Below, piece after piece: positions 41,318-50,749 of a stretch of 64,000 nucleotides of DNA. The DNA comes from Burkholderiales bacterium. GTDB lineage: Bacteria; Pseudomonadota; Gammaproteobacteria; Burkholderiales; Burkholderiaceae_C. Below the pieces are notes generated by a model. The model did no database searches and was not told the origin of the DNA. It worked only from the letters and a program-made list of their open reading frames with translations. Location: NCBI GenBank assembly GCA_026400275.1, contig JAPLPK010000191.1, positions 1 to 64,000 of the forward strand. The letters are read 5' to 3'. The stretch's first letter is position 1; each line of letters begins with the position of its first letter. Both the position numbers and the translations under genes were made by a program.

Positions 41318-42166
41318 ATGAAGACCTCGCAACTCCTCTCCGCCAGTCTGCTCGCCTTGGGCTTTCTGGCTTGTACGGCGCCGGCCCAGGCCAAAGACTG
41401 GAAGTCCGTCACCATCGCCACCGAAGGCGCGTACGAACCCTGGAACCTGACCCTGCCAGGCGGCAAGCTCGGCGGCTTCGAGGTCGACATGATGGAAGAC
41501 CTGTGCAAGCGCGCGCAGATCACCTGCAAGCTGGTCGTGCAGAACTGGGACGGCATGATCGCTGGCCTTAAAGCCGGCAAGTTCGACGTGATGATGGACT
41601 CCATCGTCATTACCGACGAGCGCAAGAAAGAGATCGCGTTCTCCGCCCCTTACGCGTCCACCTCGGCCAGCTTCGTCGCCGCCAGCGGCAAGCTGCTGCC
41701 CGAAGCCAAGGGCCCCGTCATGAAACTGGGCACCGACGCCAAGACCGTACGCGCCGCCATCGAACCGCTGCGCACTGCACTGAAGGGCAAGACTATCGGC
41801 ATCGCCTCTGGCACCGTCTACACCGCCTTCATGGATGCGCACTTTAAAGACATCGCCACCATCCGCGAATACAGCGCCTCGGCCGACACCATGCTGGACC
41901 TGAAGGCCGGCCGCATCGACGCCGCTTTTGACGACGTGACGCTGATCAATTCGATCCTGGAAAAGCCGGAAAACAAGGGCCTGGCCTACACCGGCCCGAA
42001 GATCGGCGGCCTGGTATTCGGCGAAGGCGAAGCTCTCGGCTTCCGCAAGGCCGATGGCGACCTGAAAGCCAAGTTCGACACCGCCATCAAGGCCGCGCTG
42101 GCCGACGGCACGGTGAAGAAGCTGTCGCTGAAGTGGTTCAAGACCGACCTGACTGGAACCCTGTAA
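41318..42166 (+). CDS. ABC transporter substrate-binding protein, amino acid (probable histidine)
   Basis: Signal peptide; VTIATEGAYEPWNLTLPGGKLGGFEVDMMEDL SBP_bac_3 signature. Confidence 0.92.
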   Translation: MKTSQLLSASLLALGFLACTAPAQAKDWKSVTIATEGAYEPWNLTLPGGKLGGFEVDMMEDLCKRAQITCKLVVQNWDGMIAGLKAGKFDVMMDSIVITDERKKEIAFSAPYASTSASFVAASGKLLPEAKGPVMKLGTDAKTVRAAIEPLRTALKGKTIGIASGTVYTAFMDAHFKDIATIREYSASADTMLDLKAGRIDAAFDDVTLINSILEKPENKGLAYTGPKIGGLVFGEGEALGFRKADGDLKAKFDTAIKAALADGTVKKLSLKWFKTDLTGTL

Positions 42167-42206
42167 ACACCGTAAAGCGGCATTTGGCATCTGCCAAGTG
42201 CAGCAT

Positions 42207-42258
42207 CCCGTTCAGGCTGAGCCTGTCGAAGCCCTTCGACAGGCTCAGGGCGAACGGG
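42207..42258. repeat. Inverted repeat related to the core of the MITE-like element
   Basis: CCCGTTCAGGCTGAGCCTGTCGAAGcCCTTCGACAGGCTCAGGGCGAACGGGG. Confidence 0.85.
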
Positions 42259-42310
42259 GCGAGATCCACCCGACCAACACCATGCGTGCTACAGCCCTGA
42301 CCGAAAGACC

Positions 42311-43039
42311 ATGATGGAACTCCTCACAATGCTAGGTTTCAGCGAGCAGGGCTGGGGCCCAGCCCTGCTGCTGGCCACCCTGTTGACGGTGGCCCTGACA
42401 CTGTGCGGCTTACTGGTGGGCTCGGTGTTCGGCGCGCTGGTGGCGGCTGCCAAGCTGTCGCCACGGCGCAGCCTGCGCTGGCTGGGTGAGCTGTACTCCA
42501 CGGTGTTCCGAGGCATCCCCGAGCTGCTGGTGATCTACCTTTTCTACTTCGGTGGCTCGACACTGATCACCGCCATCGGTCAGTGGTTTGGTGCCGAGGG
42601 CTTTATCGCCACACCGCCATTTCTGGTCGGCGCGCTGGCCGTCGGCATGATCTCGGGTTCGTACCAGGCCGAGGTCTACCGTGGTGCCTTCCTGGCCGTG
42701 GTGCCGGGTGAGCTGGAAGCCGCGCGCTCCATCGGCATGCCCACCATGATGCTGGCCCGGCGCATCCTGCTGCCACAAATATTCCGCCTGTCGCTGCCCG
42801 GCCTGGGCAATGTCTGGCAAATGAGCCTGAAGGATTCGGCCCTGATCTCCGTCACCGGCCTGGCCGAGTTGATGCGCAGCACGCAAATCGCCGCCGGCTC
42901 GACGCGCCAGTACTTCACTTTCTACATCGTCGGCGGCCTGATCTACCTGCTACTCACCGGCATGTCCAACCAGGTCTTCAGCCGCTCCGAACGCCATATG
43001 AATAAATCGCAACGCCGCAGCCTGGCGGGAGGCCACTGA
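42311..43039 (+). CDS. Amino acid ABC transporter permease (HisQ-like)
   Basis: YSTVFRGIPELLVIYLFYFGG; EAARSIGMPTMMLARRILLPQ EAA motif. Confidence 0.92.
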   Translation: MMELLTMLGFSEQGWGPALLLATLLTVALTLCGLLVGSVFGALVAAAKLSPRRSLRWLGELYSTVFRGIPELLVIYLFYFGGSTLITAIGQWFGAEGFIATPPFLVGALAVGMISGSYQAEVYRGAFLAVVPGELEAARSIGMPTMMLARRILLPQIFRLSLPGLGNVWQMSLKDSALISVTGLAELMRSTQIAAGSTRQYFTFYIVGGLIYLLLTGMSNQVFSRSERHMNKSQRRSLAGGH

Positions 43040-43040
43040 C

Positions 43041-43763
43041 ATGGACTTCGATTTCCTCCTCGACACCCTGGGCAAGTTGCTGGCCGCTGTACCGACCACG
43101 CTGGGCCTGTTCTTTCTATCGATGCTCTGCGGCGGACTGCTGTCGCTGCTGATCGTGGCCATGCGCGTCAGCCCGTATCCGGCGCTCAGCTGGTTTGCGC
43201 GTGGCTATGTGCTGGTGTTCCGTGGCTCGCCGCTGCTGATCCAGTTGTTCCTCATCTACTACGGCCTGGGCCAGTTCGAAATGGTGCGCGAAAGCTTCGC
43301 CTGGATCGTGCTGCGCTCGCCCTATTCCTGCGCGGTGCTGGCCCTGGCCCTGTGCACCGCCGGCTATACCGCCGAGATCCTGCGCGGCGGCCTGATCGCA
43401 GTACCGCAAGGCCAAATCGAAGCCGGCCTGGCCACCGGCATGTCGCGCTGGACGCTGCTGCAGCGGGTTATCGCCCCCATCGCACTGCGCCAGTGCCTAC
43501 CGGCCTACTCCACCGAGCTGGTGCTGCTGGTGAAGTCCACCGCACTGGCCAGCCTGGTGACGGTGTGGGACGTGACCGGTGTGGCCCAGCAGATCATCCA
43601 GCGCACCTACCGCACGATGGAGGTCTTCATCTGCGCCGCCGCAATTTACCTGGTGCTGAACTTCCTGCTGGTGCGCGCCGTGGCCATGCTCGAACACCGG
43701 CTGTCGCCACACCTGCGCAAGCGCCCCGCCACCGCTGTGAAACCCCACGCCCAAACCGTTTGA
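43041..43763 (+). CDS. Amino acid ABC transporter permease (HisM-like)
   Basis: [49 protein letters not shown] motif. Confidence 0.92.
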   Translation: MDFDFLLDTLGKLLAAVPTTLGLFFLSMLCGGLLSLLIVAMRVSPYPALSWFARGYVLVFRGSPLLIQLFLIYYGLGQFEMVRESFAWIVLRSPYSCAVLALALCTAGYTAEILRGGLIAVPQGQIEAGLATGMSRWTLLQRVIAPIALRQCLPAYSTELVLLVKSTALASLVTVWDVTGVAQQIIQRTYRTMEVFICAAAIYLVLNFLLVRAVAMLEHRLSPHLRKRPATAVKPHAQTV

Positions 43764-43770
43764 CCTGACC

Positions 43771-44577
43771 ATGACCACCACACCTGCGACCTTGGCGACC
43801 TTGGCCACTTTGTCAGTTAATGGCATCCACAAATCCTTTGGCAGCCACCATGTGTTGAAGGGCATCTCCATGACCGCCCAGAAGGGCGATGTGATCTCCA
43901 TCCTGGGTGCCAGCGGCTCGGGCAAGAGCACCTTTCTGCGCTGCATCAACCTGCTGGAAACGCCCGACCAGGGCAGCGTCTGCCTGGACGGTGAGACCCT
44001 GGAGATGCGCCAACGCAAGGACGGCCGCATGGAGCCGGTGCACCGCAAGCAGGTCGAGCGCATGCGCTCGCAGCTGGCCATGGTGTTCCAGAACTTCAAC
44101 CTCTGGTCGCACATGACGGTGCTGCAAAACCTGATCGAAGGCCCGATGCGGGTGCAGAAACGCGCGCGCGCCGAATGCGTGGAAGAGGCCGAGGCCTTGC
44201 TACAGCGCGTAGGCCTGTTCGAGCGGCGCGACTACTACCCGGCCCACCTGTCCGGCGGCCAGCAGCAGCGCGTGGCGATTGCCCGCGCGCTGGCCATGCG
44301 GCCGCAGGTGATGCTGTTCGACGAACCCACCTCTGCACTCGACCCCGAGCTGGTCGGCGAGGTGCTGAAGGTGATGCGATCACTGGCCGAAGAGGGCCGT
44401 ACCATGCTGGTAGTGACGCACGAAATGGGCTTTGCCCGCAATGTGTCCAACCGCGTGGTCTTCATGCACCAGGGCGTGGTGGATGTAGAAGGCGCGCCGG
44501 CCGACGTGTTTGGCGCCCACAGTTCCGAGCGCTTCCGCCAGTTCAATTCCGGCCACCAGGAACGTGCCGCGGCCTGA
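43771..44577 (+). CDS. Amino acid ABC transporter ATP-binding protein (HisP-like)
   Basis: [15 protein letters not shown] Walker [34 protein letters not shown]. Confidence 0.95.
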   Translation: MTTTPATLATLATLSVNGIHKSFGSHHVLKGISMTAQKGDVISILGASGSGKSTFLRCINLLETPDQGSVCLDGETLEMRQRKDGRMEPVHRKQVERMRSQLAMVFQNFNLWSHMTVLQNLIEGPMRVQKRARAECVEEAEALLQRVGLFERRDYYPAHLSGGQQQRVAIARALAMRPQVMLFDEPTSALDPELVGEVLKVMRSLAEEGRTMLVVTHEMGFARNVSNRVVFMHQGVVDVEGAPADVFGAHSSERFRQFNSGHQERAAA

Positions 44578-44596
44578 CCTCACCAGCACTCCATCA

Positions 44597-46105
44597 ATGA
44601 CCTCCCCTCTGAACACCATCACCCTCGGCGACTCTCCCTTGCGCTGGCGCGAACTGGTCGCCGTGGCCCGCGACGGCGCGCCGCTGGCGCTGTCGCCCAC
44701 CGCCTGGGCCCGCATCGCCAATGCCCGCGCCATCGTGGACCGCATCGTCGCCAGCGGTGAGCGTGCCTACGGCATCAGCACCGGCCTGGGCGCCCTGAGC
44801 AATGTGCTGCTGCACGGCGAGCAACTGGCCCAGCTGTCGCGCAACACCTTGCTCAGCCATGCTGTCGGCGTAGGCCCGCTGCTGACCGTGGCGCAGACAA
44901 GGGCCATCATGGTCGCGGCGCTAGCCAACTTTTCACAAGGATATTCCGGCCTGCAGCCTGAGGTCGTTGAAGGCCTGCTGGCACTGCTGAACTTTGGGAT
45001 CACCCCCTGCGTGCCATCCCAGGGCTCGGTGGGCTACCTCACACACATGGCGCACGTCAGCGTGGCGCTGATTGGTGTTGGCGAGGTCCAGTTCCAGGGC
45101 CGCACCCAGCCGGCCGCCGAGGCGCTGGCCGCCATCGGCCTGCAGCCGCTGGCGCTGGGCGCCAAGGACGGCCTGTGCCTGGTCAACGGCACGCCCTGCA
45201 TGACCGGCCTGGCAGCACTGGCGCTGGCCGATGTGGAGCGCCTGGCCGACTGGGCCGACGTGGTCGGCGCAATGAGCTTCGAGGCGCTGCGCGGGCAGAT
45301 TGCGGCCTTTGATGCCGACATCATCGCCCTCAAGCCGCACCCCGGTATGCAGCAAGTCGGACGCAACTTGCGCAGCCTGCTCGAAGGCAGCGAAGTCATC
45401 GCCAGCAGCCGGGGCATCCGGACCCAGGATGCCCTCAGCATCCGTTCGATGCCGCAGATCCACGGCGCCTGCCGCGACCAGATTGCCCACGCGGCACAAC
45501 AGATCGAAATCGAGCTGAATTCCGCCACCGACAACCCGCTGCTGCTCGGCACGCCCGAGGCCTACCGTGTCGTGTCACAAGCCAATCCGCACGGCGAATC
45601 GGTGGCTATGGCCGCCGACTTGCTGCGCATTGCCGTGGCCGAACTCGGCGGCGTAGCCGAACGCCGCATCGACCGGCTGGTAAACCCGCTGGTCAGCGGC
45701 CTGCCCGCGTTTCTGGTGGCCGAGCCGGGCGTGAATTCCGGCCTGATGATCACCCAGTACACCGCCGCGTCGCTGGCCGGCGAAAACCGCCGCCTGGCCC
45801 AGCCGGTGGTGGTAGACAACTTCATCACCTCGGGCAACCAGGAAGACCACCTGAGCCTGGGCACCAGCGCTGCACTGGACCTACACAAGTCCACCGAGAA
45901 CCTGACCCAGATCCTGGCCATCGAGTACCTGCTGGCCGCGCAGGCCTTCGAGTTCCTGAAGACGCAACGCTTCGGCCAAGGCACGGGCCAGGCATGGCGC
46001 AAGCTGCGCGAGCAAGTGCCCTCTTTTGATGCCGACCGCTTTCTCGCGCCCGACATCGCCCAAGCTGCCAAGCTACTGCGCCAGCCATCTGGACTGCTAC
46101 CGTGA
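44597..46105 (+). CDS. Second HAL/PAL-family lyase-like protein, MIO (Ala-Ser-Gly) triad absent
   Basis: 503 aa; YGISTGLGALSNVLL, NPLLLGTPEAY, SLAGENRRLAQPVVVDNFITSGNQEDHLSLG; but reads SQGSVGYLTHMAHVSVALIG where ASG is expected. Confidence 0.85.
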   Translation: MTSPLNTITLGDSPLRWRELVAVARDGAPLALSPTAWARIANARAIVDRIVASGERAYGISTGLGALSNVLLHGEQLAQLSRNTLLSHAVGVGPLLTVAQTRAIMVAALANFSQGYSGLQPEVVEGLLALLNFGITPCVPSQGSVGYLTHMAHVSVALIGVGEVQFQGRTQPAAEALAAIGLQPLALGAKDGLCLVNGTPCMTGLAALALADVERLADWADVVGAMSFEALRGQIAAFDADIIALKPHPGMQQVGRNLRSLLEGSEVIASSRGIRTQDALSIRSMPQIHGACRDQIAHAAQQIEIELNSATDNPLLLGTPEAYRVVSQANPHGESVAMAADLLRIAVAELGGVAERRIDRLVNPLVSGLPAFLVAEPGVNSGLMITQYTAASLAGENRRLAQPVVVDNFITSGNQEDHLSLGTSAALDLHKSTENLTQILAIEYLLAAQAFEFLKTQRFGQGTGQAWRKLREQVPSFDADRFLAPDIAQAAKLLRQPSGLLP

Positions 46106-46671
46106 TCCACCCCTTCGACACCGCCGCCCTGCCCGCCACGCCGTGGAAGAACGGCGGCGGCACTACGCGCGAGATCGTCTGCCAGCCCGCCGGAGCCGGC
46201 ATGGACAGTTTCGACTGGCGCATCAGCATCGCTAGCATCACGCAGGCCGGGCCGTTCTCGGCCTTCCCCGGTGTGGACCGGGTCATCATGCTGCTAGATG
46301 GCGCCGGTGTGCGCCTGCAGGCAGCGGGTATCGACCACGCGCTGGACACGCCGGGCCAACTGTTCGCGTTCTCTGGCGACCTGGCGCTGGACTGCGATCT
46401 GCTCGGCGGCACGTCCACCGACTTCAACGTGATGGCCCGGCGCAGCCGGCTGCGTGCCGAGGTCCAGGTGCTACACGCCGCCAGCCCCATCCCGGCCACC
46501 CCACGAGGCCTGGTGCTGGCCGTGCGCGGCACCTGGCATTTGCAAGCCGGAGCGCATGATCTCCACTGCACCAGCGGCAGCGGGCTGTGGTGGGATCTAC
46601 CGACCAACTGGCAGGCCACGCCGCTGGAAAACCAGGCGCAGCTGGTATGGGTGTGCCTGCATGATGTATAA
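46102..46671 (+). CDS. hutD: HutD family protein
   Basis: PWKNGGGTTREIVCQPAGAGMDSFDWRISIASI. Confidence 0.9.
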   Translation: MIHPFDTAALPATPWKNGGGTTREIVCQPAGAGMDSFDWRISIASITQAGPFSAFPGVDRVIMLLDGAGVRLQAAGIDHALDTPGQLFAFSGDLALDCDLLGGTSTDFNVMARRSRLRAEVQVLHAASPIPATPRGLVLAVRGTWHLQAGAHDLHCTSGSGLWWDLPTNWQATPLENQAQLVWVCLHDV

Positions 46672-46727
46672 GAAAAAGGCCTCTAGCGCAGGTAATACCT
46701 GCGCAAGCAGCTACAAATTAAATAGCA
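46671..46727 (+). repeat. Dispersed hairpin repeat copy R10
   Basis: gaaaaaggcctctagcgcaggtaatacctgcgcaagcagctacaaattaaatagcaa, starting at the hutD stop. Confidence 0.9.
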
Positions 46728-46734
46728 ATACCAC

Positions 46735-47958
46735 ATGACAATCCAACACCCCAGCGCTGACGGACTCTGGCACAACCTGCGCCTGGCAGATGGCGGCACG
46801 GCCAACGCCCTGGCGGTGCAGCACGGCCAGATCGCCTGGATGGGTGACGTGGCGGCTGTGCCCACAGCCTTCACCCGCCTGCCGCACATCGACGCCCAAG
46901 GCGCCCTGGCCACGCCCGGCCTGGTCGATTGCCACACGCATCTGGTCTATGGCGGTCAACGCGCGAACGAGTTTGCGATGCGTCTGGCGGGCGCCAGTTA
47001 CGAAGAAGTCGCCATAGCCGGCGGCGGCATTGTCTCGACGGTAAAAGCCACGCGCGCCGCCAGCGAAGAGGCGCTCTACGCCCAGGCGGCACCGCGCCTG
47101 CAGCAGTTGCTGGATGACGGCGTCTGCGCCATCGAAATCAAATCCGGCTACGGCCTAAGCCTGGAGCATGAGCGCAAACAGCTGCGCGTAGCCCGGCGGC
47201 TGGGCCAGGACTTTGGAGTGACGGTGCGCACCACCTTCCTCGGCGCGCACGCGCTGCCACCGGAGTATGCGGGCCGTAGCCAGGACTACATCGACCTGGT
47301 GTGCCACGAGATGCTGCCCGCGCTGCATGCCGAAGGCCTGGTGGATGCGGTCGATGTGTTCTGCGAGCGCATCGCGTTTTCGCTGGCCGAGACCGAGCAG
47401 GTTTTCAAAGCCGCGCAGGCGCTAGGTCTGCCGGTGAAGCTGCACGCCGAGCAGCTGTCCGACATGGGCGGCTCGGCGCTGGCGGCGCGTTATGGCGCGC
47501 TGTCGTGCGACCACATCGAGCATTTGTCGCAAGCTGGTATCGATGCGATGCGTGCTGCCGGTACGGTGGCCGTGCTGCTGCCCGGCGCCTACTACACGCT
47601 GCGCGATACGCATTTGCCGCCCATCGAAGCTCTGCGCGCCGCGGGCGTACCTATGGCCGTGTCTACCGACCACAACCCCGGCACCTCGCCGGCCTTGAGC
47701 CTGCTGCTGATGGCAAACATGGCGTGCACGCTGTTCCGGTTGACGGTGCCGGAGGCGCTGGCGGGCATCACCTCCCACGCCGCTCGCGCGCTGGGTTTGC
47801 AGGACACGCACGGCACGCTGGCTGTGGGGCGGGCGGCGGATTTTGTGCTGTGGGATTTGCTGGAACCCTCCGAACTGGTTTACTGGTTGGGGCAGCAGCC
47901 TGGGCGGACGATTGTTCGGCAGGGGCTTGTTGCTTTGGATGGTTTGGGGGTGCTGTGA
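46735..47958 (+). CDS. hutI: Imidazolonepropionase
   Basis: [54 protein letters not shown]. Confidence 0.95.
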   Translation: MTIQHPSADGLWHNLRLADGGTANALAVQHGQIAWMGDVAAVPTAFTRLPHIDAQGALATPGLVDCHTHLVYGGQRANEFAMRLAGASYEEVAIAGGGIVSTVKATRAASEEALYAQAAPRLQQLLDDGVCAIEIKSGYGLSLEHERKQLRVARRLGQDFGVTVRTTFLGAHALPPEYAGRSQDYIDLVCHEMLPALHAEGLVDAVDVFCERIAFSLAETEQVFKAAQALGLPVKLHAEQLSDMGGSALAARYGALSCDHIEHLSQAGIDAMRAAGTVAVLLPGAYYTLRDTHLPPIEALRAAGVPMAVSTDHNPGTSPALSLLLMANMACTLFRLTVPEALAGITSHAARALGLQDTHGTLAVGRAADFVLWDLLEPSELVYWLGQQPGRTIVRQGLVALDGLGVL

Positions 47959-47984
47959 GTTTGCTGGGCGTTAATTGGCCTCCC

Positions 47985-48519
47985 CGGCCGGGATATGCGC
48001 CCGGCGGCGCAGTAACGTTTCTTTTGCTTCGCCAAAAGAAAGTCACCAAAGAAAAGGCGAGCCGAAGTCGTCGCCCCCTGCGCTGCGCTCCGGGGTACGC
48101 TGCGTTGCTCGGTCTGGGCGGGGTCCCGCTCGAACTCGCTACGCTCAGACAATCGCGGGCCCTGATCCGCCCAGCCCTGCGCTACTCGCCGACGCCACAC
48201 GGCGTGGGAGCGGGAGCGGACATCCAGCCCGGCTGCGCCGGGCCGCCAGGCTCGCGCCCTAGGCGCGATGTGGCGCACAGCGCCACCGATTCCCGGGCCC
48301 CCTCTGTATGCGCCGAGGAGCGCAGCGGCAAGTGGATCAGGGCCCGCGATTGTTTGAGCCGAAGGCGAGTTCGAGCGGGATCCCACTTGGCGCGAGCACC
48401 GCAGGTTCCCCAGCACGGTAGTGCTGGGGCGCAGACAGTGGGGTGGCCTTTTCTTTGGTGACTTTCTTTTGGCCACGCAAAAGAAAGTTACTGCGCCGCC
48501 GGGCGCATATCCCGGCCGA
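47985..48519. repeat. Large palindromic element, copy 1 (about 535 bp, roughly 75-bp terminal inverted repeats)
   Basis: CGGCCGGGATATGCGCCCGGCGGCGCAGTAAC.TTTCTTTTGC..GCCAAAAGAAAGTCACCAAAGAAAAGGC present in inverted orientation at both ends. Confidence 0.85.
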
Positions 48520-48544
48520 CGATGCAAATAAACAAGCCCTAGCC

Positions 48545-49927
48545 ATGACAAACCAAATCTTCGCCCAAGACGCCCTACTCCCCACCGGCTGGGCCAGCAA
48601 CGTCCTGCTGGAATGGAACAGCCTGGGCGAACTCACCACCGTCACCCCCAACTCAGAACCTAACGGCGCCCCCACAGCCGCAGGGCCACTCACTCCCGGC
48701 CTGCCCAACCTGCACAGCCACGCCTTCCAACGCGCCATGGCCGGCCTCACTGAATTCCGGGGTGCCGCCCAAGACAGCTTCTGGAGCTGGCGCACGCTGA
48801 TGTACCAATTCGCCGCCCGCCTCACGCCCGAACAGGTCGAGGCTATCGCCACCTGGCTGTACATCGAAATGCTGGAGGCCGGCTACACCTCGGTCTGCGA
48901 ATTCCACTACCTGCACCACAGCGCCGACGGCACCCCCTATGCCGATGACGCCGAGCTGTCCAAAGCCCTGCTGCGCGCCGCACAGACGGCCGGCATCGCC
49001 ATCACCCTGCTGCCCGTGCTGTACCAGACCAGCGGCTTCGGCGGCACACCTCCGAACGACGGTCAAAAGCGCTTCATCCGCTCCACCGACTCCATGCTGC
49101 GCCTGCTGGAAACGCTCAAACCCCTGTGCGATGCCCAAGGCGCGCGCCTCGGTATGGCGCCGCATTCGCTGCGCGCCGTGCCGCCCGCCAGCCTGCGTGA
49201 TGCCGTAGCCGGCCTGCATGCCATCGACTCCAGCGCGCCGGTGCACATCCACATCGCTGAGCAAACCGCCGAGGTCGACGCCTGCCTGGCTTGGAGCGGC
49301 CAGCGCCCGGTCGCCTGGCTGCTGGACCACGCACCGGTGGACGCCCGCTGGTGCCTGGTCCACGCCACGCACATGGTTGACGCCGAATACCAGCGCGCAG
49401 CCGCCAGCGGCGCAGTCGCCGGCATCTGCCCCAGCACCGAGGCAAACCTGGGCGACGGCCTGTTCGACATGCCGCGCTGGCTAAGCCACGGCGGCGTCTG
49501 GGGCCTGGGCTCGGACAGCCATGCCTGCGTGAATGGGGCCGAAGAACTAATGCTGCTCGAATACGGCCAGCGCCTGCAGTTCCGCCAACGCAATGTGCTG
49601 GCCAGCCCGCAGCAGGCGCAAGTCGCCAGTGCGATGCTGCAGCAGGCAGTGCAAGGCGGTGCGCAAGCCTCTGGCCGCAACGCCAACGGTTTGGCCGTGG
49701 GCCAGCGCGCCGACTTCTGCGTGCTGGATGCGCAGCACCTGGCACTCAACGGCCTGCCAGCGCCCACCATGTTCTCGGCCCATGTATTCGGTAGCCACCG
49801 CACCTCCGCGCTGGATGCCGTCTGGGTCGCCGGTCAGCAGCGCACCGGCAGCGGCAGCTGTCATGCGTTGCGCGAGTCGGCTGCCGCTGCCTTCATCGCC
49901 GCCCGCACACAACTCACCCAGGTGTAA
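48545..49927 (+). CDS. hutF: Formimidoylglutamate deiminase
   Basis: PGLPNLHSHAFQRAMAGLTE, SFWSWRTLMYQFA, LGSDSHACVNGAEELMLLEYGQRL. Confidence 0.94.
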   Translation: MTNQIFAQDALLPTGWASNVLLEWNSLGELTTVTPNSEPNGAPTAAGPLTPGLPNLHSHAFQRAMAGLTEFRGAAQDSFWSWRTLMYQFAARLTPEQVEAIATWLYIEMLEAGYTSVCEFHYLHHSADGTPYADDAELSKALLRAAQTAGIAITLLPVLYQTSGFGGTPPNDGQKRFIRSTDSMLRLLETLKPLCDAQGARLGMAPHSLRAVPPASLRDAVAGLHAIDSSAPVHIHIAEQTAEVDACLAWSGQRPVAWLLDHAPVDARWCLVHATHMVDAEYQRAAASGAVAGICPSTEANLGDGLFDMPRWLSHGGVWGLGSDSHACVNGAEELMLLEYGQRLQFRQRNVLASPQQAQVASAMLQQAVQGGAQASGRNANGLAVGQRADFCVLDAQHLALNGLPAPTMFSAHVFGSHRTSALDAVWVAGQQRTGSGSCHALRESAAAAFIAARTQLTQV

Positions 49928-49930
49928 ACC

Positions 49931-50734
49931 ATGCAAGCCTTTCACTTCCACCAAGGCACACAACCGCTGCTGATCTCCATGCCCCATGTAGGCACCTACG
50001 TGCCGCCGGCCCTGGCCGCGCGCCTCACCGACGTGGCGCAACAGGTGCACGATACCGACTGGCACCTGGAGCGCCTCTACGACTTTGCCAAAGACCTGGG
50101 CGCATCGCTGCTGATCGCCACCCATTCACGCTATGTGATCGACCTGAACCGCGACCCTTCAGGCGCCAGTCTGTACCCAGGCCAGAGCGTCACCGGCCTG
50201 TGCCCGGTGGACGACTTTGACGACAAGCCCCTGTACCGCGACCCGCAGGATGTGCCCGGTGAAGCCGAGATCGCCGAGCGCCGCGACAGCATCTGGCAGC
50301 CCTACCACCAGCAACTGCAGGCCGAGTTGGCGCGGCTGAAGGCGTTACATGGAAAGGCCGTGCTGTGGGACGCACACTCCATCCGCTCGGTGCTGCCGCG
50401 CTTCTTTGAAGGCAAGCTGCCGGACCTGAACCTGGGCAGTGGCAACGGCTCTAGTTGCGACCCCGCCATGTCGGCCGAGTTGCTGGCGATTGCCGAGTCC
50501 GCACCCGACCACACTGCGGTGCTGAACGGCCGCTTCAAGGGCGGCTACATCACCCGCCAGTACGGCCGGCCGGCACAGAATATCCACGCCATCCAGCTGG
50601 AGATGACGCAATGCAGCTATATGCAGGAAGCCATGCCCTTTGATTACCTACCAGAGGTGGCTGCCCGCATCCAGCCACATTTGCGCCGCATGGTGCAAGC
50701 CGCACTGGCCTTCGCGCAGCGGAGTACAGGCTGA
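49931..50734 (+). CDS. hutG: N-formylglutamate deformylase
   Basis: PLLISMPHVGTYVP, YVIDLNRDPSGASLYPGQ, LWDAHSIRSVLPRFFEGKLPDLNLGS. Confidence 0.94.
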   Translation: MQAFHFHQGTQPLLISMPHVGTYVPPALAARLTDVAQQVHDTDWHLERLYDFAKDLGASLLIATHSRYVIDLNRDPSGASLYPGQSVTGLCPVDDFDDKPLYRDPQDVPGEAEIAERRDSIWQPYHQQLQAELARLKALHGKAVLWDAHSIRSVLPRFFEGKLPDLNLGSGNGSSCDPAMSAELLAIAESAPDHTAVLNGRFKGGYITRQYGRPAQNIHAIQLEMTQCSYMQEAMPFDYLPEVAARIQPHLRRMVQAALAFAQRSTG

Positions 50735-50749
50735 TCTTATGCGCCGTGG

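Noticed and set aside
47301-48461. 386-aa plus-strand ORF overlapping hutI
   Set aside because: Out-of-frame continuation from hutI into the palindromic element; not a real fusion protein.
47880-48551. 223-aa minus-strand ORF in the palindromic element
   Set aside because: Low-complexity Arg/Pro/Ser-rich translation of repeat DNA; ORFs like this follow from the repeat sequence, not evident protein selection.
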